A DNA stretch of 64,000 bases from Microbacterium sp. T32 (GTDB taxonomy: Bacteria; Actinomycetota; Actinomycetes; Actinomycetales; Microbacteriaceae), in NCBI RefSeq assembly GCF_001619615.1, contig NZ_LQQP01000011.1:1-64000 (forward strand), read 5' to 3'. Below are positions 15,031-23,797 of the stretch, one piece after another. Under the pieces are notes generated by a model. That model saw nothing but the letters and a program-made list of their open reading frames with translations. It made no database searches and had not been told where the DNA came from. The translations under genes and the position numbers were made by a program. Each line of letters opens with the position of its first letter. Positions within the stretch are counted from its first letter, which is position 1.

Positions 15031-18000
15031 GTGTCCTCCCCCGAACCCGTCATCGTCTACCCGCCCGAGCTGCCCGTCAGCGCCGCGCGGGACGAGATCG
15101 CGCGCGCCATCCGCGACCACCAGGTCGTGATCGTCGCCGGCGCGACCGGGTCGGGCAAGACGACGCAGCTGCCGAAGATCTGTCTCGAGCTCGGCCGCAC
15201 GTCGATCGCCCACACACAACCGCGCCGTATCGCCGCGCGGACGATCGCCGAGCGCATCGCCGAAGAGCTGCAGGTCCCCCTCGGCACGACCGTCGGCTAC
15301 AAGGTGCGGTTCACCGACAAGGTGTCGGCCGACACCCGGGTCGCGTTGGTGACCGATGGCATCCTGCTCAACGAGATCCACCGCGACCGGCTGCTGCGCC
15401 GCTACGACACGATCATCGTCGACGAGGCGCACGAGCGGTCCCTCAACATCGACTTCCTGCTGGGATACCTGCGGCGGATCCTGCCGCAGCGACCCGACCT
15501 CAAGGTGATCGTCACGTCGGCGACGATCGACCCCGAGAGCTTCGCGCGGCACTTCGCCGCGCCGCCCGCCACACCCGGCGGGGAGCCCGTGCCCGCGCCG
15601 GTCATCGAGGTGTCGGGGCGGACGTATCCGGTTGAAATCCGGTATCGGCCCCTCGACGGGGCGGACGATGCGGGCGAAACTCCTGAGATTCCGGATGCCG
15701 CCGACTCCGCTGCCCCGACTTCCCGCGGCCCGGCTGCCCGAGCGCCGCAGAAAGTCAGGAGTTCGGCGCGCGCTGGCCGCGACACCGACGACCCCGACGA
15801 GGTCGGCGCCGTCGTCGCGGCCCTCCGCGAGCTCGATCGCGAGCCCGCGGGCGACGTGCTCGTCTTCTTCCCCGGCGAAGCCGAGATCCGGGACGCGGCG
15901 GATGCCATCCGCGGGGCGTATCAGAAGGATGCCGCCCCGACCGAAGTCCTCCCCCTGTACGGCCGCCTGTCCGCTGCCGAGCAGCACCGGGTGTTCGAGC
16001 GCTCCACGGTCGCGGGAGTCCGCCGCCGCGTCATCCTCGCCACCAACGTCGCCGAGACGAGCCTCACCGTCCCCGGCATCCGGTACGTGGTCGACACCGG
16101 CACCGCCCGCATCTCCCGGTACAGCAACCGCTCGAAGATCCAGCGGCTGCCGATCGAGGCCGTGTCGCAGGCGTCGGCGCAGCAGCGGTCGGGCCGCGCC
16201 GGTCGCACGTCCCCGGGCGTCGCGATCCGGCTGTACTCCGAGGAGGATTTCCTCCGCCGCCCGGAGTACACCGAGCCCGAGATCCTGCGGACGTCGCTGG
16301 CATCCGTCATCCTGCAGATGTTGTCGCTCGGGTTCGGCGACATCCAGGCGTTCCCGTTCCTGACCCCGCCCGATTCTCGAGGTGTGAAGGCCGCGTTCGA
16401 CCTCCTCGTCGAACTCGGGGCCGTGAAGCTCCCGGCGCCCGGGTCCCGCGCCGACGCCACCCGCGACGTCCGCGAGGACGGCGACCCGTCGCGACAGCGC
16501 CGCGACCGCCGGGACGACACCGGCCCGCGACTGACCGCCATCGGTCGCGAGATCGCGCGGCTGCCGATCGACCCGCGCTTCGCCCGCATGCTGCTCGAGG
16601 CGCGCGGTGCCGACGTGCTGCCCGAGGTCATGGCGATCGTCGCCGGGATGTCGATCCAGGACGTCCGCGAACGTCCCGAGGACCGCCGCGAGGAAGCCGA
16701 CCGCTTCCACGCGCGCTTCACCGATCCGACCAGCGATTTCCTGTCGCTGCTGAACCTCTGGGAGTACCTGCACGAGAAGCAGGCCGAGCTCGGGTCGAGC
16801 GCGTTCCGGCGCCTCTGCCGCAACGAGCACCTCAACTACGTCCGCGTGCGCGAGTGGGTCGACGTCCACCGGCAGCTGACGTCGCTGCTCGGCGCGGGAC
16901 GCGGCGAGCAGCGCGGGGCGAAGAACCATGTCCCACAAAGGGCTGCCTCGGGCCGCTCGAGACCGCACCATTCGGGACATACCGCGTCAGAAGGGGGACG
17001 CGGGGACGCCCCCGAGGGCCACGCGCAGGGGGATGCCATCCACCGCGCGATCCTGTCCGGCCTCCTGTCGCACATCGGCATCCTGGATCCGCGGACGATC
17101 GCAGCGCCGAAGGACCGCAAGACGCCCGGCGACACCCGCCCCACGAAGGGCGAGTACATCGGGGCGCGCGGCGCGCGGTTCGCGATCTTCCCGGGCTCGG
17201 GGCTGAAGAAGAAGCGGCCGTCCGCTGTCATGGCGGCCGAGCTCGTCGAGACCTCGCGCCTGTTCGCCCGGACCGTCGCGGCGGTCGACCCGGCGTGGGC
17301 GGAAGACCTGGCCCCCGACCTGGTGAAGCGGTCGCTGAGCGAGCCGCATTGGTCGAAGGATGCCGGCTCCGCCGCCGCGTACGAGAAGGTCACGCTGTTC
17401 GGGGTCGAGCTGGTCGGCCGACGCCGCGTGCAGCTCTCGCGCTTCGACCGCCCGCTCGCGCGCGAGATGTTCGTGCGGCACGCACTCGTCGAGGGCGAGT
17501 GGGACCCGTCGGTGCTCGACAAGCGTCTCACCGCGTTCCTCCGCCGCAATCAGGAGCAGCGCCGCCTGCTCGAGAAGATCGAGGAGCGCGAACGCCGCCG
17601 CGACATCCTCGTCGGCGACGAGGCGGTGTTCGCGTTCTACAACGCGCGCATCCCCGCGGACGTCACCGACGTCCGCTCGTTCGAGACCTGGTGGAAGGAT
17701 GCCTCGAACCGCACGCCGCACCTCCTCGACCTGCGCGAGTCCGACCTCACCGGCGACCGCGCGCAGGGCGACGACCGGGCGTTCCCCGCGCGCTGGCGCC
17801 AGGGCGACCAGACGCTGAACCTCGCCTACCGCTTCGAGCCGGGCGCCCCCGACGACGGCGTGACGGTGGTCGTCCCGCTGCCGCTCCTCGCGCAGCTGCG
17901 GCCCGACGGCTTCGACTGGCAGGTGCCGGGGATGCGCGACGAGCTGGTCACGGCCCTGCTGCGCGCGCTTCCCAAGACGATCCGTCGCAACGTCGTGCCC

Positions 18001-19218
18001 GCCGCGGACTGGGCGGAGAAGTTCAGTGCCGAGCTCGCCGAGAAGGGCCCCGAGCACGCGAACGGCCTGCCCAGAACCACGCTCGTCGACGCGCTCGCGG
18101 CGCAGGTGCAGCGCGTCGCGAACCAGCGCGTGAGCGCCGCGGACTTCGAACTCGACCGCGTGCCGGGGCACCTCATGATGTCGTTCCGCGCCGTGGATCC
18201 GCGCGGGCGGGCCGTCGGCTCGGACCGTGACCTCGGGGCCCTGCAGCGGCGCCTCGCCGACCGCGCGCGCTCGAGCGTGGAGTCGACGATCGCGCGCCCT
18301 CCGGTGCGGACGGCCGCGGCGCGGGTCGCCGAGGCATCCCCCGCCTTCGCCTCGCGGGCGAAGCTCACGACCTGGGATTTCGACGAGCTCGCCGAGGTCG
18401 TCGACACCCCGGTCGCCGGGGGCGTCGTCCGCGGATACCCCGCGCTGGTCGACGAGGGCGACAGCGTGGCACTGCGCGTCGAGGCGACGCCCGAGGATGC
18501 CGCGCGGCACACCCGTGCCGGCATCCGTCGACTGCTGCTGCTCGCCGTGCCCTCCCCCGCGTCGTACGTGCTCGACCACCTCACCGCGAACGAGAAGCTC
18601 GCGCTCGCGGCCTCCCCGTATCAGAACGCGAAGGCCCTCATCGAGGACGCGCGCGTCGCCGTCGCCGACGACGTGCTCTTCCGCCACGCGCCGAGCGGTG
18701 TCGTGCGCACGCGGGCCGAGTTCGAGCGCGTGCGCGACGCGTTCTCGGCCGCGTCGGTCGAGCAGACGTTCCAGGCGGTGTCGCTCGTCGCGAAGATCCT
18801 GCTCGCGCAGCGCGAGGTGGAGAGGGCGATGAAGGATGCCTCGTCCATCACGCTCCTCGGAGCCCTCAACGACGTGCGCGGGCAGCTGCAGGGCCTGATC
18901 TTCCCCGGCTTCATCTCGCGCACGGGCCTCGCCCGCCTCGCGCACCTGCCGCGGTACCTCGCGGGCGCCCTCGAACGCGTGAAGACCCTGCCCGACAACC
19001 CCGGCCGCGACCGCCAGCGCATGACCGAGTACGAGCGCGGGGCCGCCGGGTTCGTGGAGGCCGGGGGCGTGACGCCGCTCCCCGCCGACGCCGCGGCGCA
19101 CCTCGTGCAGACGCGCTGGCTGCTGGAGGAGTTCCGCGTGAGCCTCTTCGCCCAGCGTCTCGGCACGGCCGAGCCGGTGTCTCCGCAGCGTCTGGCGAAG
19201 GCGCTGAAGGGCGCGTGA
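15031..19218 (+). CDS. hrpA: ATP-dependent RNA helicase HrpA (DEAH box)
   Basis: A 1395-aa DEAH/RHA helicase with Walker A GATGSGKTT (residues 37-45), DEAH (131-134), SAT, and motif VI QRSGRAGRTSPG, followed by HA2, OB-fold and the long DUF3418 C-terminal domain typical of bacterial HrpA. It remodels RNA or ribosomes in the cytosol. Two non-conserved linkers, near residues 215-246 and 632-652, are built from in-frame palindromes related to intergenic repeats elsewhere in the window. GTG 15031 follows a GAAAGG site and a TAGGCT -10-like element. The stop lies inside a family-B palindrome. Confidence 0.95.
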   Translation: MSSPEPVIVYPPELPVSAARDEIARAIRDHQVVIVAGATGSGKTTQLPKICLELGRTSIAHTQPRRIAARTIAERIAEELQVPLGTTVGYKVRFTDKVSADTRVALVTDGILLNEIHRDRLLRRYDTIIVDEAHERSLNIDFLLGYLRRILPQRPDLKVIVTSATIDPESFARHFAAPPATPGGEPVPAPVIEVSGRTYPVEIRYRPLDGADDAGETPEIPDAADSAAPTSRGPAARAPQKVRSSARAGRDTDDPDEVGAVVAALRELDREPAGDVLVFFPGEAEIRDAADAIRGAYQKDAAPTEVLPLYGRLSAAEQHRVFERSTVAGVRRRVILATNVAETSLTVPGIRYVVDTGTARISRYSNRSKIQRLPIEAVSQASAQQRSGRAGRTSPGVAIRLYSEEDFLRRPEYTEPEILRTSLASVILQMLSLGFGDIQAFPFLTPPDSRGVKAAFDLLVELGAVKLPAPGSRADATRDVREDGDPSRQRRDRRDDTGPRLTAIGREIARLPIDPRFARMLLEARGADVLPEVMAIVAGMSIQDVRERPEDRREEADRFHARFTDPTSDFLSLLNLWEYLHEKQAELGSSAFRRLCRNEHLNYVRVREWVDVHRQLTSLLGAGRGEQRGAKNHVPQRAASGRSRPHHSGHTASEGGRGDAPEGHAQGDAIHRAILSGLLSHIGILDPRTIAAPKDRKTPGDTRPTKGEYIGARGARFAIFPGSGLKKKRPSAVMAAELVETSRLFARTVAAVDPAWAEDLAPDLVKRSLSEPHWSKDAGSAAAYEKVTLFGVELVGRRRVQLSRFDRPLAREMFVRHALVEGEWDPSVLDKRLTAFLRRNQEQRRLLEKIEERERRRDILVGDEAVFAFYNARIPADVTDVRSFETWWKDASNRTPHLLDLRESDLTGDRAQGDDRAFPARWRQGDQTLNLAYRFEPGAPDDGVTVVVPLPLLAQLRPDGFDWQVPGMRDELVTALLRALPKTIRRNVVPAADWAEKFSAELAEKGPEHANGLPRTTLVDALAAQVQRVANQRVSAADFELDRVPGHLMMSFRAVDPRGRAVGSDRDLGALQRRLADRARSSVESTIARPPVRTAAARVAEASPAFASRAKLTTWDFDELAEVVDTPVAGGVVRGYPALVDEGDSVALRVEATPEDAARHTRAGIRRLLLLAVPSPASYVLDHLTANEKLALAASPYQNAKALIEDARVAVADDVLFRHAPSGVVRTRAEFERVRDAFSAASVEQTFQAVSLVAKILLAQREVERAMKDASSITLLGALNDVRGQLQGLIFPGFISRTGLARLAHLPRYLAGALERVKTLPDNPGRDRQRMTEYERGAAGFVEAGGVTPLPADAAAHLVQTRWLLEEFRVSLFAQRLGTAEPVSPQRLAKALKGA
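15673..15767. repeat. Palindrome inside hrpA (family A, AACTCCTGA arms)
   Basis: AACTCCTGA near 15679 pairs with TCAGGAGTT near 15755; 13 of 17 flanking positions are complementary and the loop is about 60 nt. It encodes a Pro/Ala-rich linker in HrpA without breaking the frame. The core AACTCCTG is shared with the intergenic palindrome at 41298. Confidence 0.65.
16924..16985. repeat. Palindrome inside hrpA (family C, ATGTCCC arms)
   Basis: ATGTCCC at 16928 and GGGACAT at 16974 form the outer arms. The right arm read on the minus strand (ATGTCCC-N4-GGTGCGG) matches the arms of the intergenic element at 47044. It encodes a low-complexity linker of HrpA in frame. Confidence 0.6.
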
Positions 19219-19277
19219 GGGGTCAATTTCTGTCGCCTCGGAGCGCTCCAGGCGACAGAAATTGACCCCTCACGCGC
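19211..19277. repeat. Palindromic element, family B, copy 2
   Basis: Perfect 28-bp arms (GCGCGTGAGGGGTCAATTTC and onward) surround an 11-nt loop that itself contains the palindrome GGAGCGCTCC. The left arm provides the hrpA stop codon. It sits between convergent hrpA and the marR-like gene and may serve as a two-way terminator. Confidence 0.9.
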
Positions 19278-19280
19278 GGA

Positions 19281-19775
19281 TCACACCCCCAAGAAGCCAC
19301 CCCACGTCCGCAACAGCGCCTCCAGGGTGGCGCGCTGCGCGGGGGTCAGGGCGCCGAGCAGGCGCTCCTCGTTGCGCACGTGGGCGGCGAACGCCTCGTC
19401 GATGACGCGCACCCCGGCGGGAGTCAGCGCGACGATGCGCCCGCGTCCGTCGTCGTCGCTCCCCCGACGGACGACCAGACCGGATGCCGCGAGCCGATCG
19501 ACGCGCTTGGTCACGGCGCCCGTTGTCACCATCGTGGTGCGCGCGAGCTCGCCCGCCGCACACGCATACGGCTCGCCCCGACGACGGAGGGCGGCGAGGA
19601 TGTCGAACTCGCCCTCGCCGAGCCCGTGCTCGCGGTACACGCGCAGCAGCTCCTCGCGCAGACGATCGGCGACGCGATGCAACCGTCCGATGACGTGGAG
19701 GGGCGAGACGTCGAGGTCGGGCCGCTCCTCGCGCCACTCCCCCACGATCCGGTCGACGCGGTCGAAGTCGTTCAT
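19281..19775 (-). CDS. MarR-family transcriptional regulator
   Basis: A 164-aa winged-helix regulator. The helix-turn-helix and wing lie at about residues 55-115 (GEFDILAALRRRG, TTGAVTKRVDRL and the DDDGRGRIVALT wing with the conserved Asp/Arg). The divergent neighbour is an EamA-type transporter, and the shared 31-bp gap plus its start region hold two matching dyads. Repression of both genes with relief by the transported compound is the likely scheme. The minus-strand TAAAGT seven nt before the ATG suggests a leaderless transcript. Confidence 0.92.
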   Translation of the reverse strand: MNDFDRVDRIVGEWREERPDLDVSPLHVIGRLHRVADRLREELLRVYREHGLGEGEFDILAALRRRGEPYACAAGELARTTMVTTGAVTKRVDRLAASGLVVRRGSDDDGRGRIVALTPAGVRVIDEAFAAHVRNEERLLGALTPAQRATLEALLRTWGGFLGV

Positions 19776-19786
19776 ACGACCCACTT

Positions 19787-19824
19787 TATCTTCCCCGGAA
19801 GCTACTATGTCTTCCATGGAAACT
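19787..19824. promoter_or_regulatory. Two tandem MarR operator dyads in the marR/eamA intergenic region
   Basis: CTTCC-CC-GGAAG (centre 19795.5) and TTCC-AT-GGAA within CTTCCATGGAAA (centre 19816.5) are 21 bp apart, two helical turns, and share TAT/CTA flanks. They abut the -10 of the MarR gene and cover the start of the transporter gene. Confidence 0.7.
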
Positions 19825-20748
19825 ACCTGGCGCGCGGTCGCCCTCACCGCCGTCGCCCCGATCGCCTGGGGCGCAACGTACGTCGTCACCCGGCATCTCC
19901 TCCCCGCGGACGCACCGCTGTGGGGTGCGGCGCTGCGCGCCCTCCCGGCCGGCATCCTGCTCTGGCTCCTCGCCCGCCGGATGCCACGGGGAGCGTGGTG
20001 GTGGAAGGCGCCGGCGCTCGGAGCGCTGAACTTCGGCGGCTTCTTCGTCCTGGTGTACGTCGCCGCGCAGCTCCTGCCCTCGTCCGTCGCGGCGTCGATC
20101 ATGGCGCTCGCGCCGTTGGCGCTGGCCGGTCTCGCGTGGCCCCTGCTGCGGCAGCGCCCGACAGGCCGCTGGGCGATCGGCTCCGTTCTCGGCATCGCCG
20201 GTGTGATCCTCATCGTGGGCCTCGGCGCCGACGGGGTCTCCCCCGCCGGGGTCGTGGCATCCGCGGTCGCCCTCCTGTCGTCGTCGCTCGGCGCGATCCT
20301 CACGACGCGGTGGCGCGACGACACGCCGCTCCTCGCCACGACGTCGTGGCAGCTCACCGCGGGCGGGATCGCCCTGATCGCCGTCGCGGCCGTCGTGGAG
20401 GGACCGCCGCCGCGAGTGGATGCCACCGGGGTCGCCGCCTATACCGGGATCGCGGTCGTGGCGACGGCCCTGGCGTTCGTGTGCTGGTTCACGGGGCTCC
20501 GTCTCCTGCCGGCCGGGACCGTCGGCCTGATCGGCCTGCTCAACCCGGTGACCGGCGTGCTCCTCGGCATCGCCGTCGGCGGCGAGTCCCTCGGCGCGGG
20601 CCAGCTCCTCGGCATCCTCGCGGTCCTCGCCGCGATCGCGGTTTCGCGCCCGCCCATGCCCACGCCCACGCACACGCGCACGCACACGCACACGCGCGTG
20701 AGGGGTCAATTTCTGTCGCCACAGATCACTCCAGACAACAGAAATTGA
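19807..20748 (+). CDS. EamA/DMT-family transporter (RhaT-like)
   Basis: A roughly 313-aa inner-membrane drug/metabolite exporter with ten predicted helices in two EamA repeats (GATYVVTRHLLP in the first, FTGLRLLPAGTVGLIGLLNPVTGVLLG in the second). ATG 19807 has GGAAG upstream, and ATG 19816 is an alternative. The normal protein should end near the Ala-rich last helix. Here the frame continues through a CACG-type simple repeat and into a family-B palindrome, adding a Thr/His/Arg tail. It is regulated by the divergent MarR protein. Confidence 0.88.
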   Translation: MSSMETTWRAVALTAVAPIAWGATYVVTRHLLPADAPLWGAALRALPAGILLWLLARRMPRGAWWWKAPALGALNFGGFFVLVYVAAQLLPSSVAASIMALAPLALAGLAWPLLRQRPTGRWAIGSVLGIAGVILIVGLGADGVSPAGVVASAVALLSSSLGAILTTRWRDDTPLLATTSWQLTAGGIALIAVAAVVEGPPPRVDATGVAAYTGIAVVATALAFVCWFTGLRLLPAGTVGLIGLLNPVTGVLLGIAVGGESLGAGQLLGILAVLAAIAVSRPPMPTPTHTRTHTHTRVRGQFLSPQITPDNRN

Positions 20749-20759
20749 CCCCTCACGCG
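20695..20759. repeat. Palindromic element, family B, copy 3
   Basis: Perfect 22-bp outer arms (CGCGTGAGGGGTCAATTTCT and onward) flank a degenerate 21-nt centre. In this copy the arm TGA is out of frame with the upstream gene, which reads through and stops in the right arm. Confidence 0.88.
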
Positions 20760-20772
20760 GGAGAGATGCGGC

Positions 20773-21612
20773 TCAGGACGTGCGCAGCGTCACCGAACCG
20801 ATCGTCGCCTGAACATCGACGCGCGGCGTCGCCGCGGGCGAGGTACGCAGGCCGTTGTCGATCGACCCCGGCCCCTCGCTCGTGAACCGGTACGTGTCGT
20901 CGGGCAGCCCGATGTCGGCGGAGCCCGCCGTCACCTCGACGCTCGTGCGCGCCGGCGCCGAGCCGGTGAGGTCCGCCGTCAGGGTGCCGCCGGTGACCTC
21001 GAATCTCGCGGCATCCACGCCCTCGACGTCGGCGGTTGCCGAACCGCCCGAGACCGAAACGGTCAGCGCGCTCGCGCTCCCGGTCACCGTCGCGCCGCCG
21101 CCCGTGACCTGCACCTCGACATCGCCGTAGTCCCCGCCGAGATCGAGGCTGCCCCCGGCGACCTCGACCCGGAGGTCGAGGTTCGAGCGCTCGAGCTTCT
21201 TCGGGAGCGTCAGGGTCGCCTCCGCCCCGTTGCCCCAGTCGGCGAACGACCGACGCGGTGTCGCGACCTTCAGGGTCTCGCCGCGCTGCTCGAGCGTCCA
21301 CCCGCCGATGCCGCTCCCGTCGAGCTGTGCTTCCGCGACATCGGCGAACGCGACCGTGAGCGCCCCGCCGGTTACCTGGATGTCGAGGTCGCGCACGCCG
21401 TCGACGGCGCTCTGCTGCACCGGGGCGCCCGCCTCGCTACCGCGCAGGTCCCGCACCGCGGTGAATCCGGTGCTCACGAGCGTCCCGAGGATGATGCAGC
21501 CGCCCACGATGATCGTCCCGATCGCGACGGTGAGAGCGGCCTTCGACCGCGGAGGCGCGGCCGGCGCGGTCGGCGGCACCGGCGTCGGCTCGAGGGGGGT
21601 CTGAACGGTCAT
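20773..21612 (-). CDS. DUF4097 family beta-strand repeat protein, membrane anchored
   Basis: A 279-aa protein with a Pro-rich cytosolic N-terminus, one transmembrane helix (about residues 27-48) and a DUF4097-type right-handed beta-helix of short Gly/Ser/Val repeats, for example VTGGALTVAF and VSGGSATADV. Such proteins commonly sit behind LiaRS/PspC-type envelope-stress regulators. Here it is the third gene of a kinase-regulator operon, overlapping the response regulator by ATGA, so it probably reports or answers envelope stress. Confidence 0.82.
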   Translation of the reverse strand: MTVQTPLEPTPVPPTAPAAPPRSKAALTVAIGTIIVGGCIILGTLVSTGFTAVRDLRGSEAGAPVQQSAVDGVRDLDIQVTGGALTVAFADVAEAQLDGSGIGGWTLEQRGETLKVATPRRSFADWGNGAEATLTLPKKLERSNLDLRVEVAGGSLDLGGDYGDVEVQVTGGGATVTGSASALTVSVSGGSATADVEGVDAARFEVTGGTLTADLTGSAPARTSVEVTAGSADIGLPDDTYRFTSEGPGSIDNGLRTSPAATPRVDVQATIGSVTLRTS

Positions 21613-22274
21613 GAGGATGCTCCGGTGGTGTCGTGGCCCAGGTGGACCAGTGCGGCGATGACGCGGCGGTTCCCCGTCTCGTCCTGCTCGAGTCCGAGCT
21701 TGGTGAAGATCGCGGTGATGTACTTCTCGACGCTCGCGGGCGAGACGAACAGGGCCTGCGCGATGGCCTGGTTCGACCGCCCCTCCGCGATCAGCGCGAG
21801 CACCGCGCGCTCGCGCTCGGTGAGCGCTTGCAACCGGTCGTCGCGCCGCCGCCGCGCGAGCAGCTGCCCGACGACCTCGGGGTCGAGGACGGTGGCCCCG
21901 CCCGCGATGCGAGCGACGGCGTCGTGGAAGTCGCGGACGTCGGCGACGCGGTCCTTGAGCAGGTAGCCGAGCGACCCCTGTCCGTCGGCGATGAGGTCGC
22001 TCGCGTACTCCTCCTCGACGTACTGCGACAGCACGAGGACGGCGAGCCCCGGATGCCGCGACCGCAACGCGATCGCCGCGCGGATGCCCTCGTCGGTCCA
22101 GGTCGGCGGGAGCCGCACGTCGAGGATGCAGAGGTCGGGGTCCGTCTCGGCGACGGCGGCGTCGAGGCCGGACGCGTCGGGGAGAGCGGCGACGACCTCG
22201 TGGCCGTCGTCGGCGAGCAGGCGGACGAGGCCCTCCCGCAGGAGGACGGAGTCCTCGCAGATCAGGATGCGCAC
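21609..22274 (-). CDS. NarL/LuxR-family response regulator
   Basis: A 221-aa regulator. The receiver domain has the acidic pair in CEDS, the phospho-acceptor Asp in LCILDVRLP, the Thr/Ser site in VLVLSQY and the Lys in YLLKDRV. The C-terminal LuxR-type HTH reads LTERERAVLALIAEGRSNQAIA. GTG 22274 lies inside the end of the kinase gene (13-nt overlap), so the pair is translationally coupled. It probably controls the downstream DUF4097 gene and itself. Confidence 0.93.
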   Translation of the reverse strand: MRILICEDSVLLREGLVRLLADDGHEVVAALPDASGLDAAVAETDPDLCILDVRLPPTWTDEGIRAAIALRSRHPGLAVLVLSQYVEEEYASDLIADGQGSLGYLLKDRVADVRDFHDAVARIAGGATVLDPEVVGQLLARRRRDDRLQALTERERAVLALIAEGRSNQAIAQALFVSPASVEKYITAIFTKLGLEQDETGNRRVIAALVHLGHDTTGASS

Positions 22275-23569
22275 GGGACCGTCACCTCCACCGTCGTCGG
22301 GCCGCCCTGCGGGCTGTCGATGCGCGCGGTTCCGCCGGCTGCCGTGACGCGGTTGACGATGCCGTCGAGGCCCCCGCCCGGGACGATGCGCGCCCCGCCG
22401 AGTCCGTCGTCCTCGACCCGGGCCCACAGCGACCCGTCGTCGCGCACCCGCACGTCGACGCGGCAGTTCCCGGCCCGCGAGTGCTTCGCGGCGTTGGTGA
22501 GCGCCTCCGCGATGGAGAAGTACACCGCCGCCTCGGCCGCCCGGCTGCATCGGCGCGGCAGGCGCACGTCGAGGGTCACGGGGATGTGCGACCGCGATGC
22601 GAGCGCCGAGAGGGCGGCATCCAGTCCCCGATCTTCCAGGACGGACGCGTGGATGCCACGTGCCAGCTGCCGGAGTTCCGTGATGGCCGATTTCGTCGAG
22701 GCGTGTGCTTCGGCGACGAGGGCCTTCGCCGCCTCGGGGTCGTCGTCGATCTTCGTCTGCGCGAGCCCCAGGGTCATGCCGATGGAGACGAGCCGGGGCT
22801 GGACCCCGTCGTGCAGATCGCGTTCGATGCGTGTGCGCTCCACCTCGGCGGCGCGGACGGCACCGGCGCGCCGCGTGTCGGACGTGCGGGCCTGCTCCTC
22901 GAGCAGCGCTTCGCGGGACGGCACGAGGATCGCGCGGGCCAGGACCCCGTGCAGCAGCCCGAGCCCGACGAGGGCGCCGACGGCGACGAGGGCGAGCAGC
23001 GCTCCCACGAGCGGGCCCGCGACGCCGTTGAGTCGCAGCAGGCCGAAGAAGGAGACGGGGGTCCACCCGAAGATGGGGCTGACGGCGAGGGCGAGCCCCC
23101 ACGCGACAGCTCCGACGAGCAGAAGGGCGACCACACCGAGAACGGTCGAAACCGTGAAAGACGCGATCGCGCGCCACTGCCGCGGGTCGATCGCCTGCAG
23201 CCAGATGGTGTGGAGCACGCCGACGAAGCCCGGCTTGGGGCTGCGCCGCACGCGCAGGGCGGGCAGCTCGAAACCGTAGAGCCCCTCGAGACGCGCCTGC
23301 TCGAACCACGCGACCGCGTAGAGCGCGTACACGAGACCGGCGAGCACGACGACGCCGATCAGAACGGCGAAGAGGAGCCCGACGCCCGCACCGAGCAGGC
23401 TGAACAGCCCACCGAACACGGCCGGACCGATCGCGCCGAGCGCGGCGAGCTGGGCGATGGCCCCGGCGACGTGCCCGGGCGAGGAGATGCGCACCGACGT
23501 CCGCGGCGCCGCGCTCCGGAGCGCGGGCAGCGGCGGCGGGGAAGGAGGAAGGACGGATGCCGTGGTCAT
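22262..23569 (-). CDS. Sensor histidine kinase (HisKA_3/NarX-type)
   Basis: A 435-aa membrane kinase. About four to six hydrophobic segments occupy the first 220 residues, followed by HisKA_3 with the phosphorylated histidine in ERDLHDGVQ and an HATPase_c domain (EALTNAAKHS, VEDDGLGGA, GGLDGIVNRV). It has the architecture of actinobacterial envelope-sensing kinases of the LiaS/DesK type. ATG 23569 was chosen because TACCGT lies exactly seven nt upstream; a GTG at 23578 is an alternative. Confidence 0.92.
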   Translation of the reverse strand: MTTASVLPPSPPPLPALRSAAPRTSVRISSPGHVAGAIAQLAALGAIGPAVFGGLFSLLGAGVGLLFAVLIGVVVLAGLVYALYAVAWFEQARLEGLYGFELPALRVRRSPKPGFVGVLHTIWLQAIDPRQWRAIASFTVSTVLGVVALLLVGAVAWGLALAVSPIFGWTPVSFFGLLRLNGVAGPLVGALLALVAVGALVGLGLLHGVLARAILVPSREALLEEQARTSDTRRAGAVRAAEVERTRIERDLHDGVQPRLVSIGMTLGLAQTKIDDDPEAAKALVAEAHASTKSAITELRQLARGIHASVLEDRGLDAALSALASRSHIPVTLDVRLPRRCSRAAEAAVYFSIAEALTNAAKHSRAGNCRVDVRVRDDGSLWARVEDDGLGGARIVPGGGLDGIVNRVTAAGGTARIDSPQGGPTTVEVTVPCAS

Positions 23570-23797
23570 GTGTCCCACGGTAGGACGCCGCCCGTATCCG
23601 GGTCAGCCGGGCCAGCCCGCCTCCTCGTTCGGGTTATCCCTAACGACCCCTCTTCGCGCGAAAGGAACACCCACGGGCGGTGCGATTAGCGTCATCTCCG
23701 CGTTCGAGCTGAGGCAAAACCCACCCGCGCCGCCTTCACGGCACGGAGCGCTGGTCATCATTGCGCACGGGGCACCGTGATCGAACGAGGAGAATCC

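Noticed and set aside
14889-20759. Family-B palindromes as a CRISPR array
   Set aside because: Only three copies, spaced by kilobases with genes between them, each an inverted repeat with a variable loop. No regular spacers and no cas genes.
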